DNA of 64,000 bases from Protopterus annectens (GCF_019279795.1 NC_056725.1:1748282126-1748346125), one strand, 5' to 3'. Numbered from the stretch's first letter, positions 36,080 through 49,175 are shown. Numbers and translations: made by a program. The notes: generated from the letters alone by a model not told the origin.

Positions 36080-37200
36080 AAAGTTGTAACTGAGATGTAG
36101 TAGTCAAGGTAGGAAATGGTTCACTTGCAGTTTCACACCACTTTATTAAACAAGAGTAAGCGCTTTGACGATCTAAGTCAGCTGATCGCTTCTTCAGACT
36201 CATAAAAACAGTTAAAACATTGGTATTTAAAATATGGTTCAACCAATGAAAACACATTTAGAACTATGACATAGACTAATTAAAATTGCATACATCAGTA
36301 CATTAATTTGCCTTATATTTTGCATAAGATGAAATAAAATATACATATAACAGTCACATTTTATGTAATAATCCATATTACTTAATGTTTTAGTTGTCTG
36401 GATTTTAAAAAAGGCTTCAAGGAAACAGCATTGTTCAATCCAGGAGACCTATCTGCCTGAAGTAGTAAAATCCATTTTTGTTCTGCTTCCTCTACCTTAT
36501 TCCTTATATCACCTCCCCTCTTACTTTTATTTATTATTTCTAAAACCATGAAATTAAAAATATGTTTCCTATCTTCTTCTTCCACATGTTTTGCTAAAGC
36601 ACTTGTGTCTTTTTTATTTCTTATATCTCTAAGGTGTTCAAGGATACGTTCCTTTAGACACCTATTGGTTTTGCCTATATAAAAGGCATGACAGACAGTG
36701 CAGAAGCTGAAATAAACCAAATTTTGTGTTCTGCAGTCAGCATAAACTCTATATCAATTATAAATCCTAGTGTAGGATGTTTATATGTAGATTTATTATA
36801 TAAATAGTCACATGCTGTACAATTTCTGCAAGGAAAAGTCCCCTGCCTATCAGATAGGATCATTCTTTCATTGTTTCTGGATTTATAACAGAGTTGCCTT
36901 TTTAAGGACCTCTTATTTCTAAAAGAAAAGCTGGGTCTATCTTCTAACATTTCTCTCAAGTCAGGATCCGACAATAAAACATTCCAATTCTTCTCAAAAA
37001 TATTACAGAACCTTCTGATGTCACTTGAATAAGTTATAGGGAATCTAACTTTAAAATCATGACCTTCCTTGCTTTTAACATCTTCTATAGTATTTGAGAA
37101 GAGCGGTTTACATCTCCCATCCCTATTTCCAATGGTATATTTAGAGCTTTCATTTATGTCTTTCTCCACTAATGAACCAGCTTGTACTTCCCTACTTTCA
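36080..37200 (-). mobile_element. Penelope-like element, 5'-truncated
   Basis: On the minus strand a C-terminal RT/linker region is followed by a GIY-YIG endonuclease. A 3' segment (36125-36210) reads gagtctgaagaagcgatcag then ctgacttagatcgtcaaagc, which I associate with ends of vertebrate Penelope-like elements. The RT palm is missing: to the right lies Tx1-like L1 sequence. The short repeat ttcacttgcag occurs at 36119-36129 with a similar tcacttgcag at 36045, perhaps a partial terminal repeat. Confidence 0.85.
36382..37169 (-). pseudogene. Penelope RT C-terminus and GIY-YIG endonuclease
   Basis: Frame 37169-36675 holds FKVRFPITYSSDIRRFCNIF, then NWNVLLSDPDLREML, RPSFSFRNKRSLKRQLC and a Cys pair (CRNCTAC). 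These are the conserved post-RT region of Penelope-like elements. After a frame change at about 36720-36675, frame 36720-36382 begins VYFSFCTVCHAFYIGKTNRC, with the YIG block, the Arg-containing helix (LKERILEHL) and a later Glu (AEQKWILLL). These are the expected catalytic elements of a GIY-YIG nuclease that cuts the target. It ends in a basic tail. One frameshift and 5' truncation make it inactive. Confidence 0.9.
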
Positions 37201-37339
37201 AGTCAAATCTTCTTTATTAAAAACACAAACTTTTACCACCAGGTATTATTTTGGACATTCACAGTATGCTTTTATTAGGTGCCTGAACACTAGGGAATCT
37301 TAGATCTTCCACACGTAGAATGTCCCTCATTATTTGAAA

Positions 37340-38250
37340 TATATATTTTCATTTTTTTTTAATTCCTGTTAACATTCAGACAGAAAAGGTTCTGTCTATT
37401 CTTCAGAATGAATTAATCCAAAACTACCTCACAGGAATTGTCATTAAAGAAGGAACTACAATCCTTTCTTACTAACATTCAAGACCTGTCAATAAAACTA
37501 GATAAAATAGACAATAAACAAGATAACGTCAAATAGAAATGCACAAAACAAATGGAACAGTTACATGAAATAATAATGCAACAGAAGGCTCAGATGTTCA
37601 ATATAGAAGAGGCACTAAATGATATAGAAGGAAGAGTTTCAGAAGAAGACCATAACATTGAATTTCTGTTAAAAGCAAAATATTTCTTCACTAAATAAAA
37701 TAGATGATCTTGAAAATAGATCCAGGAGGAAAATTATATGCATTTATGAATTACCTGAAAAAAATAGAAGGTGACAATATGGCCAATTTCCTCACTTCTT
37801 GGCTCCCTAAGACTTTAAATTTGCCAGAGTCTCTTTCATATGGCATCAAAAAAGCTCTTGGGTCACTTATCACTTCATCATCAAAAGAAATAACTAAAAA
37901 CCTGCGATCCATAATTGTGAGATTTTTTTCCAGCCAAGGTAAGGAACTGGTATTGAAAACTGCTTAGTCAAGTTCACCAATTAAATTCAATGACAGTTCA
38001 ATAAGGTTCGACAATGACTACTCTTCATCAGTGATTTCAAAAAGAAAAGAGTTTCTTGCTTTGATAAAAGAACAAAAGAACAGACAAATTAAAGTGCACT
38101 TACTATTTTCAGCTAGACTTAGCCTTCTTACAGAAGGTACTAAAACATTTGAAACACTGGAATTGGCTATTTCCTTCTTAAAATCCTCATGTCATGGTGT
38201 TATAGAGATTTTTTCAGCTTTGAGTTCTTGGCTCTCTGGTTGTGTCTGAT
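37340..38250 (+). pseudogene. Tx1-like L1 ORF1 (coiled coil, RRM, CTD)
   Basis: A heptad-rich stretch (about 37430-37690) precedes DLENRSRRKIICIYELPEK, the L1 ORF1 start of the RRM. It is followed by MANFLTSWLPKTLNLPESLS, then LRSIIVRFF. The C-terminal domain reads SKRKEFLALIKEQKNRQIKV, then LLFSARLSLL and a TFETLELAISFLKSS ending. It would bind element RNA and chaperone it. At least three frame changes and several stops are present. Confidence 0.8.
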
Positions 38251-40640
38251 TGCATGTTGGGTACTTGCACTTTGTGTGCGCTGCTTCAATGGAAACGTGG
38301 GTGACATGGAATTTTTTTCTGTTTTATTTCTTTGATTTTTTTTCTGATTGGGGTTGATTTTTGTGGAGGTGATGGCTGAGATTTTTTATTTATTTATTTT
38401 TTTTGCAGAGAGTTGTGCTCTACTAGCTGTCTTGTATGGTTTGGTTTCCCTTTCTTGGTTCTAGTGAGTGAACTGGTTTTCTCTTTATAAATTAAAATTG
38501 AGCTTGAGCTATATTTCGAGCTATTTGGATTGAATTCTTAAATCGTTTCTCACCGAGGTCACAAACTGGACAGGTTTTCTTTTTTCTTTTTTTTTTTTCT
38601 GTGCCATCCCTGATGTGTAGATTCTCTTCTGAATATGCAGATTGTCATGAAAACAAACAGAATGGCACAGTTGGACAGGTTTTCTTTTTTCTTTTTCTGT
38701 GCCATCTCTGATGTGTAGATTCTCTTCTGAATATGCAGATTGTCATGAAAACAAACAGAATGGCACAGTAATGACGTTCAGTGTAGGGCCAGTGGTTATG
38801 CAAGTGCTGATCCTGTTATAATATTATTTAAAGTGGTATTCACCCCATTTAAAAAAAAAGAAAGAATACCTTATGAAACAAAACTGCTGAAGCTGCAAAG
38901 GGTAGGGGAATAGGATTATATAGGGAATAGGTATAGACCACCCCACCCAGAAAAAAGTATGAAGGTGATGCATGCTCACAGTCTTGACTGTATGATATAG
39001 ACTTAGTGAGGAATGGGCAGAATTCTGAGACTTCATGGTGGATAAAGCATTTTTGATTATTGCAATAGAGTTGTTAAACCAAATTTTTGATTGATCGAGG
39101 TGTTTGCATTTTTACTGTGTTTGAGTTTTGTTTTGGCAGAGCCCAGGGTTTTTTTCTGCTTAAAATGTGTAGCATATGAAAGGCTTAGGGGCACCCCAAT
39201 GGCTTGAGGAAGGATGGGGAAAGAAAATTGTGTATGGGTATATGGCTGTAATGGTGTGCATTCATATCTGTATCAGGTGCATCTTAGAAAACAGAAATGA
39301 GGGTGTAGCTAGAGTAGAGTTTCAGTAGTATAATGTATCTGTCGATAAAATGACAGAGGGAAGAACTTATCAGAAGCAGTGCTATTCTGGAATAAAAGAC
39401 ATAAGTACTGTTGCAAATTCAAGAGGAAATAAAAACATATTTTGGACAAAAGAGACTTGAGCAGAAAAGATGTTTTCTAGGGACATTGTGGGAAGAAAAC
39501 ACAAATTCAAATATCTGTGCAGCAGTCATAATTACAAGCATATATATCTTAAAGTTCTTGTGTGGATTATACCTTAACATTTCAAATGAACACAGGTTAG
39601 AAAACTAGAACAGAAATGCACACATTATACAATGAGTGGACATCACTTAGTTTGACTGTGGTTACCAAATTATTCAAAACAATATGTATGAACTGGTTTT
39701 GATAACTAAAAGCTTTGTGTTATAACTACTTTAATGAATGTGAGCAGAATAAATGAATCCTTTAATGTGTAAGATTTAAAATAAACAAGAGATTAATGGC
39801 ACAGATCTTTATCCTCATGTCGTAAAACTTATACAGATCATCAGATGCTTGACCAGTTAATCCACATTCTTCTTCATAATATATACATGAAAGCAGTATT
39901 TTCAAACTGAAAGGTGTTAATGGAAATTAAACTGCTTGGTTTTATGAATCTGGCTTCTTAACCTTATTTAGGAGGCCATCTTTTTTATTTATGGGTTCAT
40001 TTGTCATACATTGTAGTAATGTTTTGGCTGTTAGAAACATGGACTTTGTTGAATGGGATTCCTGCTATACACATTTATTACTTAGTAAAGATACACCAGT
40101 TTTATTCTAGATTGTTTGTTGCATTTACATCTTTTTATGTACATGCACGTACATACAAATTAATATAATTTCAGTTAGTGATAGCACATATTTTAATGTA
40201 TTTTTATAGTTGTGTTACATAGAATTCAAACATAGTTACAATACTTTAAGAAATATTGATTGAGCATTAAAATGAATTGGAATGAAGAGCTCCATGTGTA
40301 CAATTATTTTAATTACAAATCTCTGTAATATGGATATGAAGTAATAAGTATATATAATTCAAACATTTATATTTGTTTAGTAAGTAACTTTCTGTATATA
40401 GTTAATTCTCTGGGAAGAGACTTGAGGGAACATTTCAATAGAGAAGCTATTCAAGCATAGGGTTTTAAACTTCAGAGACTGTGATTTACTTTTTATTTAA
40501 ATGTTAAATATTTCAGTGTTTAAGTACTTATAAATTGGTGTCTATGAATGTTAATAACAGTCTGATTGATAAGCATATACAATTTTTGTTATATTTTTCT
40601 ATATTAAGAATATGTGGCAAATTATACTTCTAATAAATTA
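38251..40640 (+). other. Spacer between L1-II ORF1 and ORF2
   Basis: About 2.4 kb, T-rich at first, then AT-rich and without recognisable domains. It is long for an inter-ORF spacer, so part of it may be an unidentified insertion. The tandem duplication at 38567-38769 lies inside. Confidence 0.4.
38567..38769. repeat. About 100-bp tandem duplication
   Basis: 38567-38671 (tggacaggttttcttttttc...aatggcacagt) is repeated at 38672-38769. The copies differ mainly in the length of a T-run and a few bases. Confidence 0.95.
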
Positions 40641-40646
40641 TATATG

Positions 40647-43600
40647 AAGTGCATTTCTATTAATGTTAATGGCTTTAATAGTTACAAAAGCAGAAGTCTA
40701 AGCAAGTATCTAAAAATGTTTTAATGCTCAAGTTGTATTTTTACAAGAGACACATTTATGACAGAAGACATTAATGGATGTAATACTAATAATTATTCAC
40801 TACTGATTAGTTCTCATTATAAGCAGAAAAAAGGTGTGTGGCAAGTCTGTATTAATGCCTAAAATCATAAATTTTTACAATGATAGATCGGGGATGTTCT
40901 ATATTGCATCTTTAGAAATAAATCTGAAAGTATACACCTTGATTAATCTTTACTGGATTCCTTGGTTAGGAGTTAAAGTGGCTAAGCAACAGTTTGAGGA
41001 GATTATACAACATTCTAAAGGGAGTATAATTTTAACTGTGATTTTAATTGTATATTGAATGATTATAATGCTAAAACAAAAACAAGTGTTGGAAACCAGT
41101 GTTCATCTAAGGCTTTAATAAACTTTATAGATGTATTTAATATTAAGGATATATACGAATATGCAGAGGCAAAATCACTATTTTTTACATATTATTCACA
41201 TCAATGTGGTTCTCAGTATAGACCAGATATATTTTATATTTAAATTGATAGACCTGGAAAATTAGATAAAATTAAAGTTGTCACATGCCCTTTATCTGAT
41301 CATAATACAATTACATTTGAATTGAAAATGCATGCAAAACAATGTATTGCTATTAGTAGAATTCCATCATATATAACTGACTTGACAGATTTTAAAATCA
41401 ATTTAAACCTTTATAAATTTAAATCTGAGGATGTATCAAAGATGTGTGAGATTCTTTAAAATCACATCTATATGGCAAAGTGCTATCCTAGTATATTAAT
41501 AAAAACATGGAATAAAGAATTATTAGATCTACACATGAAAACTGATAAAGACATCCAACAGAGTAACACAAATTTAGCAAAAGATCTTGATGAGACAAAT
41601 TAATATTTAGAAACATTACATCATAAAACTATGATTAATTTAGAGATGATTAAAATTAGTTCTTATCCTATAAATCCTAATACCAAGTAGAATAGCAAAT
41701 AGAACAAAGAATATTGTTAAATCTAATGACATAAAAGACATTTATATCCCTGGAACTAGAAAAAGATTTCAGATTAGAAGGCATTCTAAATACCTTTAAC
41801 ATACATCTTAATTCAATTAATGTATATGGTTGGTAATAGAAACACAAAGTATAATGAAATCTTTTTTTACGAAACATATCAAAAACAAGTTAATAGACGA
41901 TCAGATAAAATGAATAGATAAACCAATTTCATTGTCAGAACTGGAAACTCAAATTAATAAATTAAATTTAAGGAAAGCACGTGGAATCAACAGTATCATT
42001 CCTTAGATGTGTAAACTGTTACCTAAGGAAGCATTGTCAGTATAGAGAGTCTTTGGATTAGCTAAAGAAAGAAAAAAATATTCCCCCATCATGGAAATAT
42101 ACATTCATTTCTCCAATTCTAAATTTGGATAAAGATGGAAAAAGAATGTTCATCTTATAGACCAATATCCCTGTTAAATGTTGATTATAAGATTGTTATG
42201 GCTATACACACTAACAGAATTAAACAATTTCTACCTTTGCTGATTGATGAAGATCAAACTGGCTCCGTACTGAATAGAAACACATATAATATTAAAAGAG
42301 AATATAAATAGTGTCTTTGACTCAGTACACTGGGATAATTTAATGCTGGCCTTGAAAGCATTTGGTGTTTCACAAGATTTTATAAAGTTTGTTAGATTGC
42401 TGTACAAAAATTCTTTGGCTTTTATAAAGATAGAATTGTACACATCTATGGGATTACAGTTACTAAGGGTACTAAGCAGGGATGTCCTTTGTCTCCATTG
42501 TTATTTGCCCTGCTCATAGACCCATTTGCAAATTGTATCAGATGGAATGTATATACTTTAGTAATTATTTAATTTTGAAAATGCAGTTGTTTGCAGATGA
42601 TATTTTGTTAACTCTAAATGATTATAGTAACTTGTTACAAGTTTTATTTGAAATGATGGAATTTTTCTAAATATTTCTGACCTTAAATTTAACAATATTG
42701 AAATTAGGATATTACTTATAAATTGTAATAAGAAAACATTGGTAAGTTTTCTAAATGTATAGTTCTAGGTAACATAATTAAGTTTATAGGGATTAGACTA
42801 TCAAATGATATTAATGAAACATTAATAAGCCATTACATCATTATTTTAAATAAAAGTAAATATCTTACAGATGGAATACTTTTTTACAATGCAAGATAGG
42901 ATTTTATAGCTTACACAAGCTATTTCTTCTTTCTAAAGAATGTATACATCAGTTCAGTAAATTAATGTTAAATTGTTTATGGTATCCCAATAAGACAGAA
43001 TAGCATTAAATCATCATCTAAAAGATTGGACAGCGGGTGGAATTAGACTTCCAGATATAGAAATGTATACTTTATCATCTGTTAAGATAGTAACATTATG
43101 GTTAAATTCTTCTTCTGCTAGATGGAAACAAATTATGGAAGTTATTTGGTTAAAATCAAATCACTCATTGCCACTTCAGTTTAGTAAAATATTTTCCAAC
43201 AATTTTCATTGGATGATCTTCTGGGGAATAAAAATAAACATATATGTTCTAAATATATAACACATTAAATATATTTAAAAATTATCTGAACAAAATTCCA
43301 GCAATATTAGAGCGTGGTTATTCTACCACACAGGATAATATTAATACTTTTGATATCACTAAAATGACTATATTTAAGGAGAAACATTTAATATATTGCC
43401 ATCAGCTAATGGATTCTGAAAAAGTTCTCCCTATTAAGCACATTATGAGTAACTATGATATACGTAGTGAAATGTGGCTAGTAATACAAGCTTTGAGGCA
43501 ATATATTATTTGCAAGCTAGAGTTAATGCATATAACTATCAAGGATACTGTTCCGTAATGTATAGAATTTATTATCGGAAATTCAAACAGTAATAGGAAA

Positions 43601-43910
43601 AGGGTACTTATCTAAAATATATAAAGTAATCAAAAATACAAAATTATATTATAAGGATAGTTTTTGGGATTATTACAGAGCAATAAATTCCTAATGAAAA
43701 TAAGAAGTTAATACTAATTTCTTCAAAGCAAACTTCTCTTTCATTGCAATGCAAGTTTTTTTTTGGAAATTTATACATGGAACCTTTATTACTCTTCATA
43801 AAATGAAAGTAATGTTTAAGCAAGATATTTGGTGTTGGAGATGTAAAATTAAATTGAAAGCAAATTGGCAAATTATGTTTTACAATTGTAAGTTGCATAA
43901 AACTTATTTA
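40647..43910 (+). pseudogene. Tx1-like L1 ORF2: endonuclease, RT, C-terminal Cys region
   Basis: Starts MKCISINVNGFNSYKSRSLS (ORF2 N-terminus with N-V-N-G). The endonuclease end shows SDHNTITFELK (41295-41325; SDH intact). RT: a DEDQTGSVLNRN-like 'DQ.GF..GR' block near 42250, KQGCPLSPLLFALLIDPF near 42475-42525 across frames, FADDILLTL with FADD at 42590-42601. The C-terminus has CWRC then a Cys (about 43835-43890), like the Cys-rich tail of Tx1-group ORF2. Many stops and shifts. Confidence 0.8.
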
Positions 43911-43924
43911 TTTTTATTTTATTT

Positions 43925-44490
43925 TACATTTGTTTATCGGGATAATCCGACTGGACACATGTCCATTTACAGCGAAGGCCCAGGGAGAAAACCTCCACAT
44001 TCAGTACAGAAAACAAATAGTTTAGCAATTTGATAACCATATGATTATCTATACAGAAGTAAAAAATTGACAATAGATAAAAATACAACTTTTGATACAA
44101 AAAAATTTGATACTAGATAAAAAATACAACTTTCGATACAGAAACAGAAATTAATAGTAGATAAGCATTATACCTGACTATAGAGACAGAGACTACTTAT
44201 AGAAATTAATTAGTGTAAGTTTAGCATGAGCTAGTATAACTTTTAGAAACTTGAGCAGAAAATATAATTCCTGATACTGTAGAAAAATAGGTAATGCATG
44301 GACATAGCCAGGAATTCATTAAGTGCGATTTAAGTGAGTTTTTGAACAGCGTAATAGTGGAGGCAGCAAATAAAGCAGGGGGAAGGTTATTCCAGGATTT
44401 AGCTATGTTATGGGAGAATAGTGCTTTACCTGCAGTGTTGTTAGCCTTAGAGATACAAAGGAGTGATTTGTCAGTGGAGTGAAGGGGACA
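43925..44490 (-). mobile_element. LINE 3' fragment (LINE-Y type) inside L1-II
   Basis: Minus-strand reading gives NTAGKALFSHNIAKSWNNLP then ALFAASTITLFKNSLKSHL, the usual C-terminus of Jockey-superfamily ORF2. The 3' end is at 43925-43995 (ccttcgctgtaaatggacat...gtccagtcggattatcccga on the minus strand). The same 3' sequence occurs in opposite orientation at 52270-52345 (gactccactgaaaatgggca...cagttggaccatcccggtta). Confidence 0.75.
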
Positions 44491-45317
44491 ATTTGATTTG
44501 TAGGGCGAAAACTTGATTTTTTTTTCTGTAGATTGTTTTTAATGACATATTTCAATTAACCAAATCTTTGATTTTGTTTAATGTTCCAATACCTAAATGT
44601 GTTCCCAGATCAAAATATTCACTTTTATGGAGTTATAAGCTATAGCACATAAAGTAATCACTATGAACTGGAAGAGTAAGACTTCTCCTTTGTTCAAAGA
44701 ATTCAAGAATATTGCGATTTTAATGCATCTCAACTGAAATTGTTTAGCATCAAGATGAGAACTGATAGAATAACTTTGTACTACAACTCCTGGTTAAAAG
44801 TAGGAGATACTTGAGAAAACGGATTGTAACATGATGTGAAAAAGAATTGTATACTATAAGACCAACAATTGTTTTTTTCAAAGTAGACACCTTTGTAAAT
44901 AGTTTTAAGTTATTTTGACTTATTTTTATGACGTTTTTATACCTGTGGGGTTAATTTGTTCAAACCTTTCTATTTTTTTTTGTTTCCTATTATGAATTGT
45001 TTATTTTTTATTATTAATAAAAATATTTGGAAAAAAGGTGTGCAGGATTGCACATTTCTTGGGGTAAGGAAATGTGCCCTTTCACCAAGATTGCTCAATC
45101 TCAGCATTAGTATATATAATTAGCCATGGGTTAAGGGGGGGATGAGCTATGGAAAAATGCTTTATTTATTTATTTTTTAAGCTTAAGTTTTATATACTTT
45201 GAGATTGTTGCTAAGCACAGGGGTAATAGCATGTCTTTTTGTCTTCAACTTTGTTGATCTTTGGGTGTTTTGGTTAATTTCAGTAGACACATATTTATAT
45301 TTAATCTATAGTGTGCA

Positions 45318-45321
<4 letters not shown>

Positions 45322-45370
<49 letters not shown>
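45322..45370. repeat. (TG)n microsatellite
   Basis: About 24 uninterrupted TG units just beyond the L1-II 3' end. Confidence 0.97.
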
Positions 45371-45371
<1 letters not shown>

Positions 45372-45373
<2 letters not shown>

Positions 45374-46619
45374 GGTGATAGTTTAATGCATCCAGTAGAA
45401 GCAGTGGTATTAGTAAGAACTGAGTGGGAGACACAGTAGTCACAGTGATAATAATGTAAAAGTGATATTATCCAGAGTAGTCATCGAAAATACAGAATAC
45501 TTTTTTTCAGGTCAAATCTGATACATATAAACTTGGTTTTATATTGTTGCAAGACTCTAAATCCATGGCAATTTAGCAAATTTTAACTTTAGAATGACCG
45601 GTCAAAAAAAATCATTGCAACAAAACAGACAAACATGTTAAACATGTTAACAGTTAATGATGTTGCCTCATTTTGGTCAAAGGAAGAAAAACATGCAGTT
45701 GTAATTCTGATGGACAGTTTGCTTTCATCTGGTTTAGAATTTATGTAGTTTAGATTTTCTGGGGTAGTGTTGTGATCAAAATTGGAACTTTTTCAGAGAC
45801 AGCCCAGTTGAGTACATCACAGTTCAAGTAAATAGCAGTTACATTCAAACTAAGCAGTTACATTCAGACTAACAAAGTAAAATGAGATCTAGATTAATAG
45901 TTCGTTCTATGGCTGGATGACAGTTAATACATGGTTCAAAGAAATAATGCATAAGATTTGCTACAGTAAATGTTACAGTATTTACACAATTGTCATTATT
46001 AGCATATGTTTACATTTCATTTCAGAAATGTGGTTATGTGATAGGGAGTTAAGATGTAGGGTAGATGTAAATTTGAGAACACCAGAGGAATATAGTAATC
46101 AGTTTCCTAGGCAAGTTCTTCCATTGTATAGTCCTAATCTGATAGAACATCATCTTTGATACTTGTCAAGATTGTCGCTATTTGAGTAAATGCAGTTATT
46201 TTGTAATTGATTGTAATATCATCTGTCTAGCCACCTCATGTGGAATGAGATGCTGTTAGTATTTGAAATACCCTTAGCAGGTGTAAAGAATTTTATTCGT
46301 TGCCAAGTTACAGAGAATAAATCATGAAAAATCAAAACTTTGTCTTCTAAACATTTTCTTCATGTTACTATGAATATGTTTTTATTTGGTCACATTCACT
46401 AAAATAGTATGTGCAACTGTTCTCTGATCACCTACATTTTATGTCCTCCTTGTATGTGATAGATCATCACGGCAGTTAATGACTCCACAACCTTGCTGTA
46501 AATTCATGGGTAGTTAAGAGGCTTGCAGTCCACAGGACTATTGAAGAGCCAAGCCCAAATTCCCAGTTGCTCCCTGTCACTGCCTGGTTAAGTGTCTTGT
46601 TAAAGGTCACAAGCCCTAA
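45372..46619. other. Unidentified
   Basis: An 80-aa frame at 45917-46159 (+) follows a pyrimidine tract ending cag (46024), so an exon-like reading is possible, but no donor follows and no homology is recognised. Nothing else supported. Confidence 0.35.
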
Positions 46620-47668
46620 TGTAACTCCTTATTATACACTCCAGAGCAGTGTGTCCCAGTTTAAGACCTCTGATACACTAGCGCTTAAGTAAATTAACTT
46701 GCACATCTAAACACTTCTGGGAAAGCCTGACACAGATTTCCAACTGTATCCTTTCCCCGAATGATTTGGTAAAATGCTGCCACCAATGAGAGCATCTACA
46801 TGCCCATTCAAAGGGGTGTCCAGTTATTAAAATTGGATATCAAAACAAATGGTAGCATATGACCTAAAGCAGCCAGGCTTTTGTTATGGCATGGGAATTA
46901 TCAAAGCCGGTATAAGCACTCTCAAATCACTAAGAATATCCTAACTGACCAACTTCAATGTAAGATAATAAAAATATTTAATAGTGAGCAAAACTGTTAA
47001 AAATGTAAAACAGTAATTTCAATAAACAGAATTCAGTCACCAGGAAAATGAAATTAATACTGAAAGAAATCCAGTGTTTAGAAAAAAATCTAACTAATTA
47101 TCTATAATTTCCTATCTAACTGAAGAACACTGTCCCTGATCTAAACTAGATATTACAACAGAGCAAAGTCAGGCTTACAGTTCTTGATGAGTCCCTTGGG
47201 TATCCACTGCTCAGTACAACTGTGAACTCAACTCAGCTGTGAACTGAACTAAACTATTTAAACTGTGTTCAACAGGCTTTTGTATAAACTAGGTTAACTG
47301 TCTTAACAGTTCCATTTCTTATTTTCATTTCACTCTTTGAAAGTCAACAAACAGCTGGTTTGAAAGTTCCATCCTGTCAACAGTCTTTGAAAGTAAACAC
47401 AGAGCAACTGGAAACATTCCAATGACATCATCTGAAGATCAGTTGACTCTGACACAGCCTGCATTTAGGATCTCCTTCCCAAGACATGCAAAAGGACACT
47501 GTTCAATTTTTAAAACATCCTGTAAAACAATGTTTTAATCAACATACAAAAACTTATTTACAGTGCCATGGCTAATCATGCTGGCATATAGTACACAGGT
47601 TAATCTGAAATTTTGTACAAAACATAAGCCAGACATGCTAGCACAGATGACAGTGTCTACTTTCTTCA
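46620..47668 (-). repeat. 3' LTR of the Gypsy element (about 1049 bp)
   Basis: On the minus strand it begins TGAAGAAAGTAGACACTG directly after a purine tract and ends ...GGAGTTACA, giving TG...CA ends. It aligns along its length with 51448-53195 apart from insertions in that copy. Confidence 0.85.
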
Positions 47669-47670
47669 AT

Positions 47671-47684
47671 CCTCCCTCCCCCCC
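47671..47684 (-). promoter_or_regulatory. Polypurine tract
   Basis: Minus strand ggggggggagggagg-type run immediately before the LTR start; it would prime second-strand synthesis. RNase H reading ends shortly before it, so no integrase lies 3' of RNase H. Confidence 0.8.
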
Positions 47685-47719
47685 ATGACTCAAGCATGAT
47701 TTTCAAGCAACCGTTGGAA

Positions 47720-48440
47720 AACGAGCTTGAGAAAAATGGGTCTGTCTAAAAATATATCAACCCACTCCTCTCCTGGACAATCAGTCTCTTTTGGCATTGT
47801 TAACCCCACTGTGGTGCTGTATCATCATGTCTTATGCTTGCACCCTTAGACTCCACCTCAGTAACTTGGCATTCTGCTTACTGACTCTATTTAGCTGTGT
47901 TAAAGAGTTATGATCTGCGAGTACAGTGAATTTTCTTCCATATAGATAGGACTGCAACTTCTACAATGCCCACACTATGCTAGATATTCTTTCCCCACAG
48001 CTTTCTTCCCTAGGTTGAAGTCATTGGATAAGATATGCCACTAGGTGCTCTTTTTCCTTCTGAGGAAACTTGGCTGAGTACAGCCCCCACCCCATAATTT
48101 GAAGCATCAACTTGCACAACAAATTCCTTGATGTAATCTGGGCTGGCTAACACAGGGGGTCCTCCCAAAATCTCTCAAGTTTTTGGAATGCCTGCTCACA
48201 ATCTGTCGTCCACACTATCTTATCCAGTTTATTTTTCCTAGTTAGGTCAGTAAGGGGTGCAGCTATTGTACTATAATTGGGCACACATTTTCTGCAGTAC
48301 CCCGCTCTCCTTAGAAATGCTCTCACTTGCTTTTTAGTAACAGGAACTGGCCATGTTTGAATAGCTTCCACTTTGACATGTTCTGTCCCAGTCTTACCAC
48401 TCTGTGTTCTAAGTGACCTCTGCTATATCCACCTGACACT
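47720..48440 (-). pseudogene. Gypsy RT C-terminus and RNase H
   Basis: Starts with LTIKPRKCQV (the RT 'L.L...KC' strand) near 48450. Then VEAIQTWPVPVTKKQVRAFL and a NYSTIAAPLTDLTRKNK segment (48371-48147) form the RT thumb/connection. RNase H follows: EFVVQVDASNYGVGAVLSQV (about 48125-48066), SIVWALQKLQSYLYGRKFTV and LADHNSLTQLN near 47900. RT palm with the YxDD box is absent. Frameshift near 48150. Confidence 0.85.
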
Positions 48441-49175
48441 TTCTGGGTTTAATGGTTAAACTTGTCCTTTTAAACTAGTCTGCAAATCCATGTAGCATAG
48501 TCTTTAATGAAGAGTTTAGCCTCTTCACAAGGCCATTAGTCAGGGGATGATAGGGTCATTAAATGTTTCACCCCACAATGCTTCCACAGAAAAAGTCTGC
48601 AGGTTTGACATGAAGTTGGCACCTCGACAGTCAGTATCTCCCTCAGAAAGTCTACCCTGGTGAAAGTTTCTAGCAAAGTATTTGCCACCTTTTCTGCCTC
48701 AACAGATGACAGAGCCACCGCCTCGTGGTATCTGGTAGTATAATCTACACAAGATATATTTCTTCCCTGTAGAAATTATACTCAGGGGTCCAACAATATC
48801 CATGGTCATCCTCTGAAACAGCTTCTCAATAACAGGCAAAGGCATTAATGGAGCCTTGACGTTTCCCCTGCCTTGCCAACTTTTTGGCACTGTTCACAAC
48901 TCCTACAATATCATACCATATCCTTTGCAATCCGAGGCCAGTAAAAATTCTGCTTAATATGTCTCTTTGTACATTTTATATACATATGACCCGAGAAAGG
49001 GGTGTCGTGCTATGACTAAAAGTGGCAGATAGTAAGCTCTAGGCACTACCAACTGCTCTATTACCTCACCTTCTAGCCTACCTTCAGGAGTTCACTCTCT
49101 GTACAACAAAGCTTTGTTCCAGTGTACAGTCTCCCCTCTTCCTAAGCATCAGGTGCGCCTTCTTAGCCACCGCCC
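48441..49175 (-). pseudogene. Gypsy integrase (H2C2 finger and partial core), 5' of RT
   Basis: After the protease comes a linker (LTDPTLQSLRAVAKKAHLML), then VVPRAYYLPLLVIAHDTPFS with SGHMYIKCTKRHIKQNFYWP and CRSCEQC. The H...H...C..C zinc finger spans 49008-48887. Core: VIEKLFQRMTMDIVGPL (first catalytic Asp) at about 48835-48785, then TFTRVDFLREILTVE, where the second Asp position reads Val, and GVKHLMTLS. It ends after a HPLTNGLVKRLNSSLKTML-like stretch near 48480, fused to the RT tail. So the integrase C-terminus and DDE Glu region are incomplete. Confidence 0.85.

Larger units (their letters stand above)
37330..45045 (+). mobile_element. Tx1-like L1 LINE copy II
   Basis: ORF1 at 37340-38250, a long spacer, ORF2 from about 40647 to 43910, then a 3' end with ataaaaatatttggaaaaaa near 45020. 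The motifs below fit the Tx1/L1 group. A separate LINE 3' fragment (43925-44490) interrupts the end. ORFs are full of stops. Confidence 0.8.

Noticed and set aside
36080..36260. Hammerhead ribozyme in the Penelope 3' region
   Set aside because: Such ribozymes are known in Penelope-like elements, but I did not see the CUGAUGA and GAAA core here.
46020..46159. Possible second host exon after a cag acceptor
   Set aside because: No donor site follows, the frame ends in a stop, and it does not resemble IGF2R.
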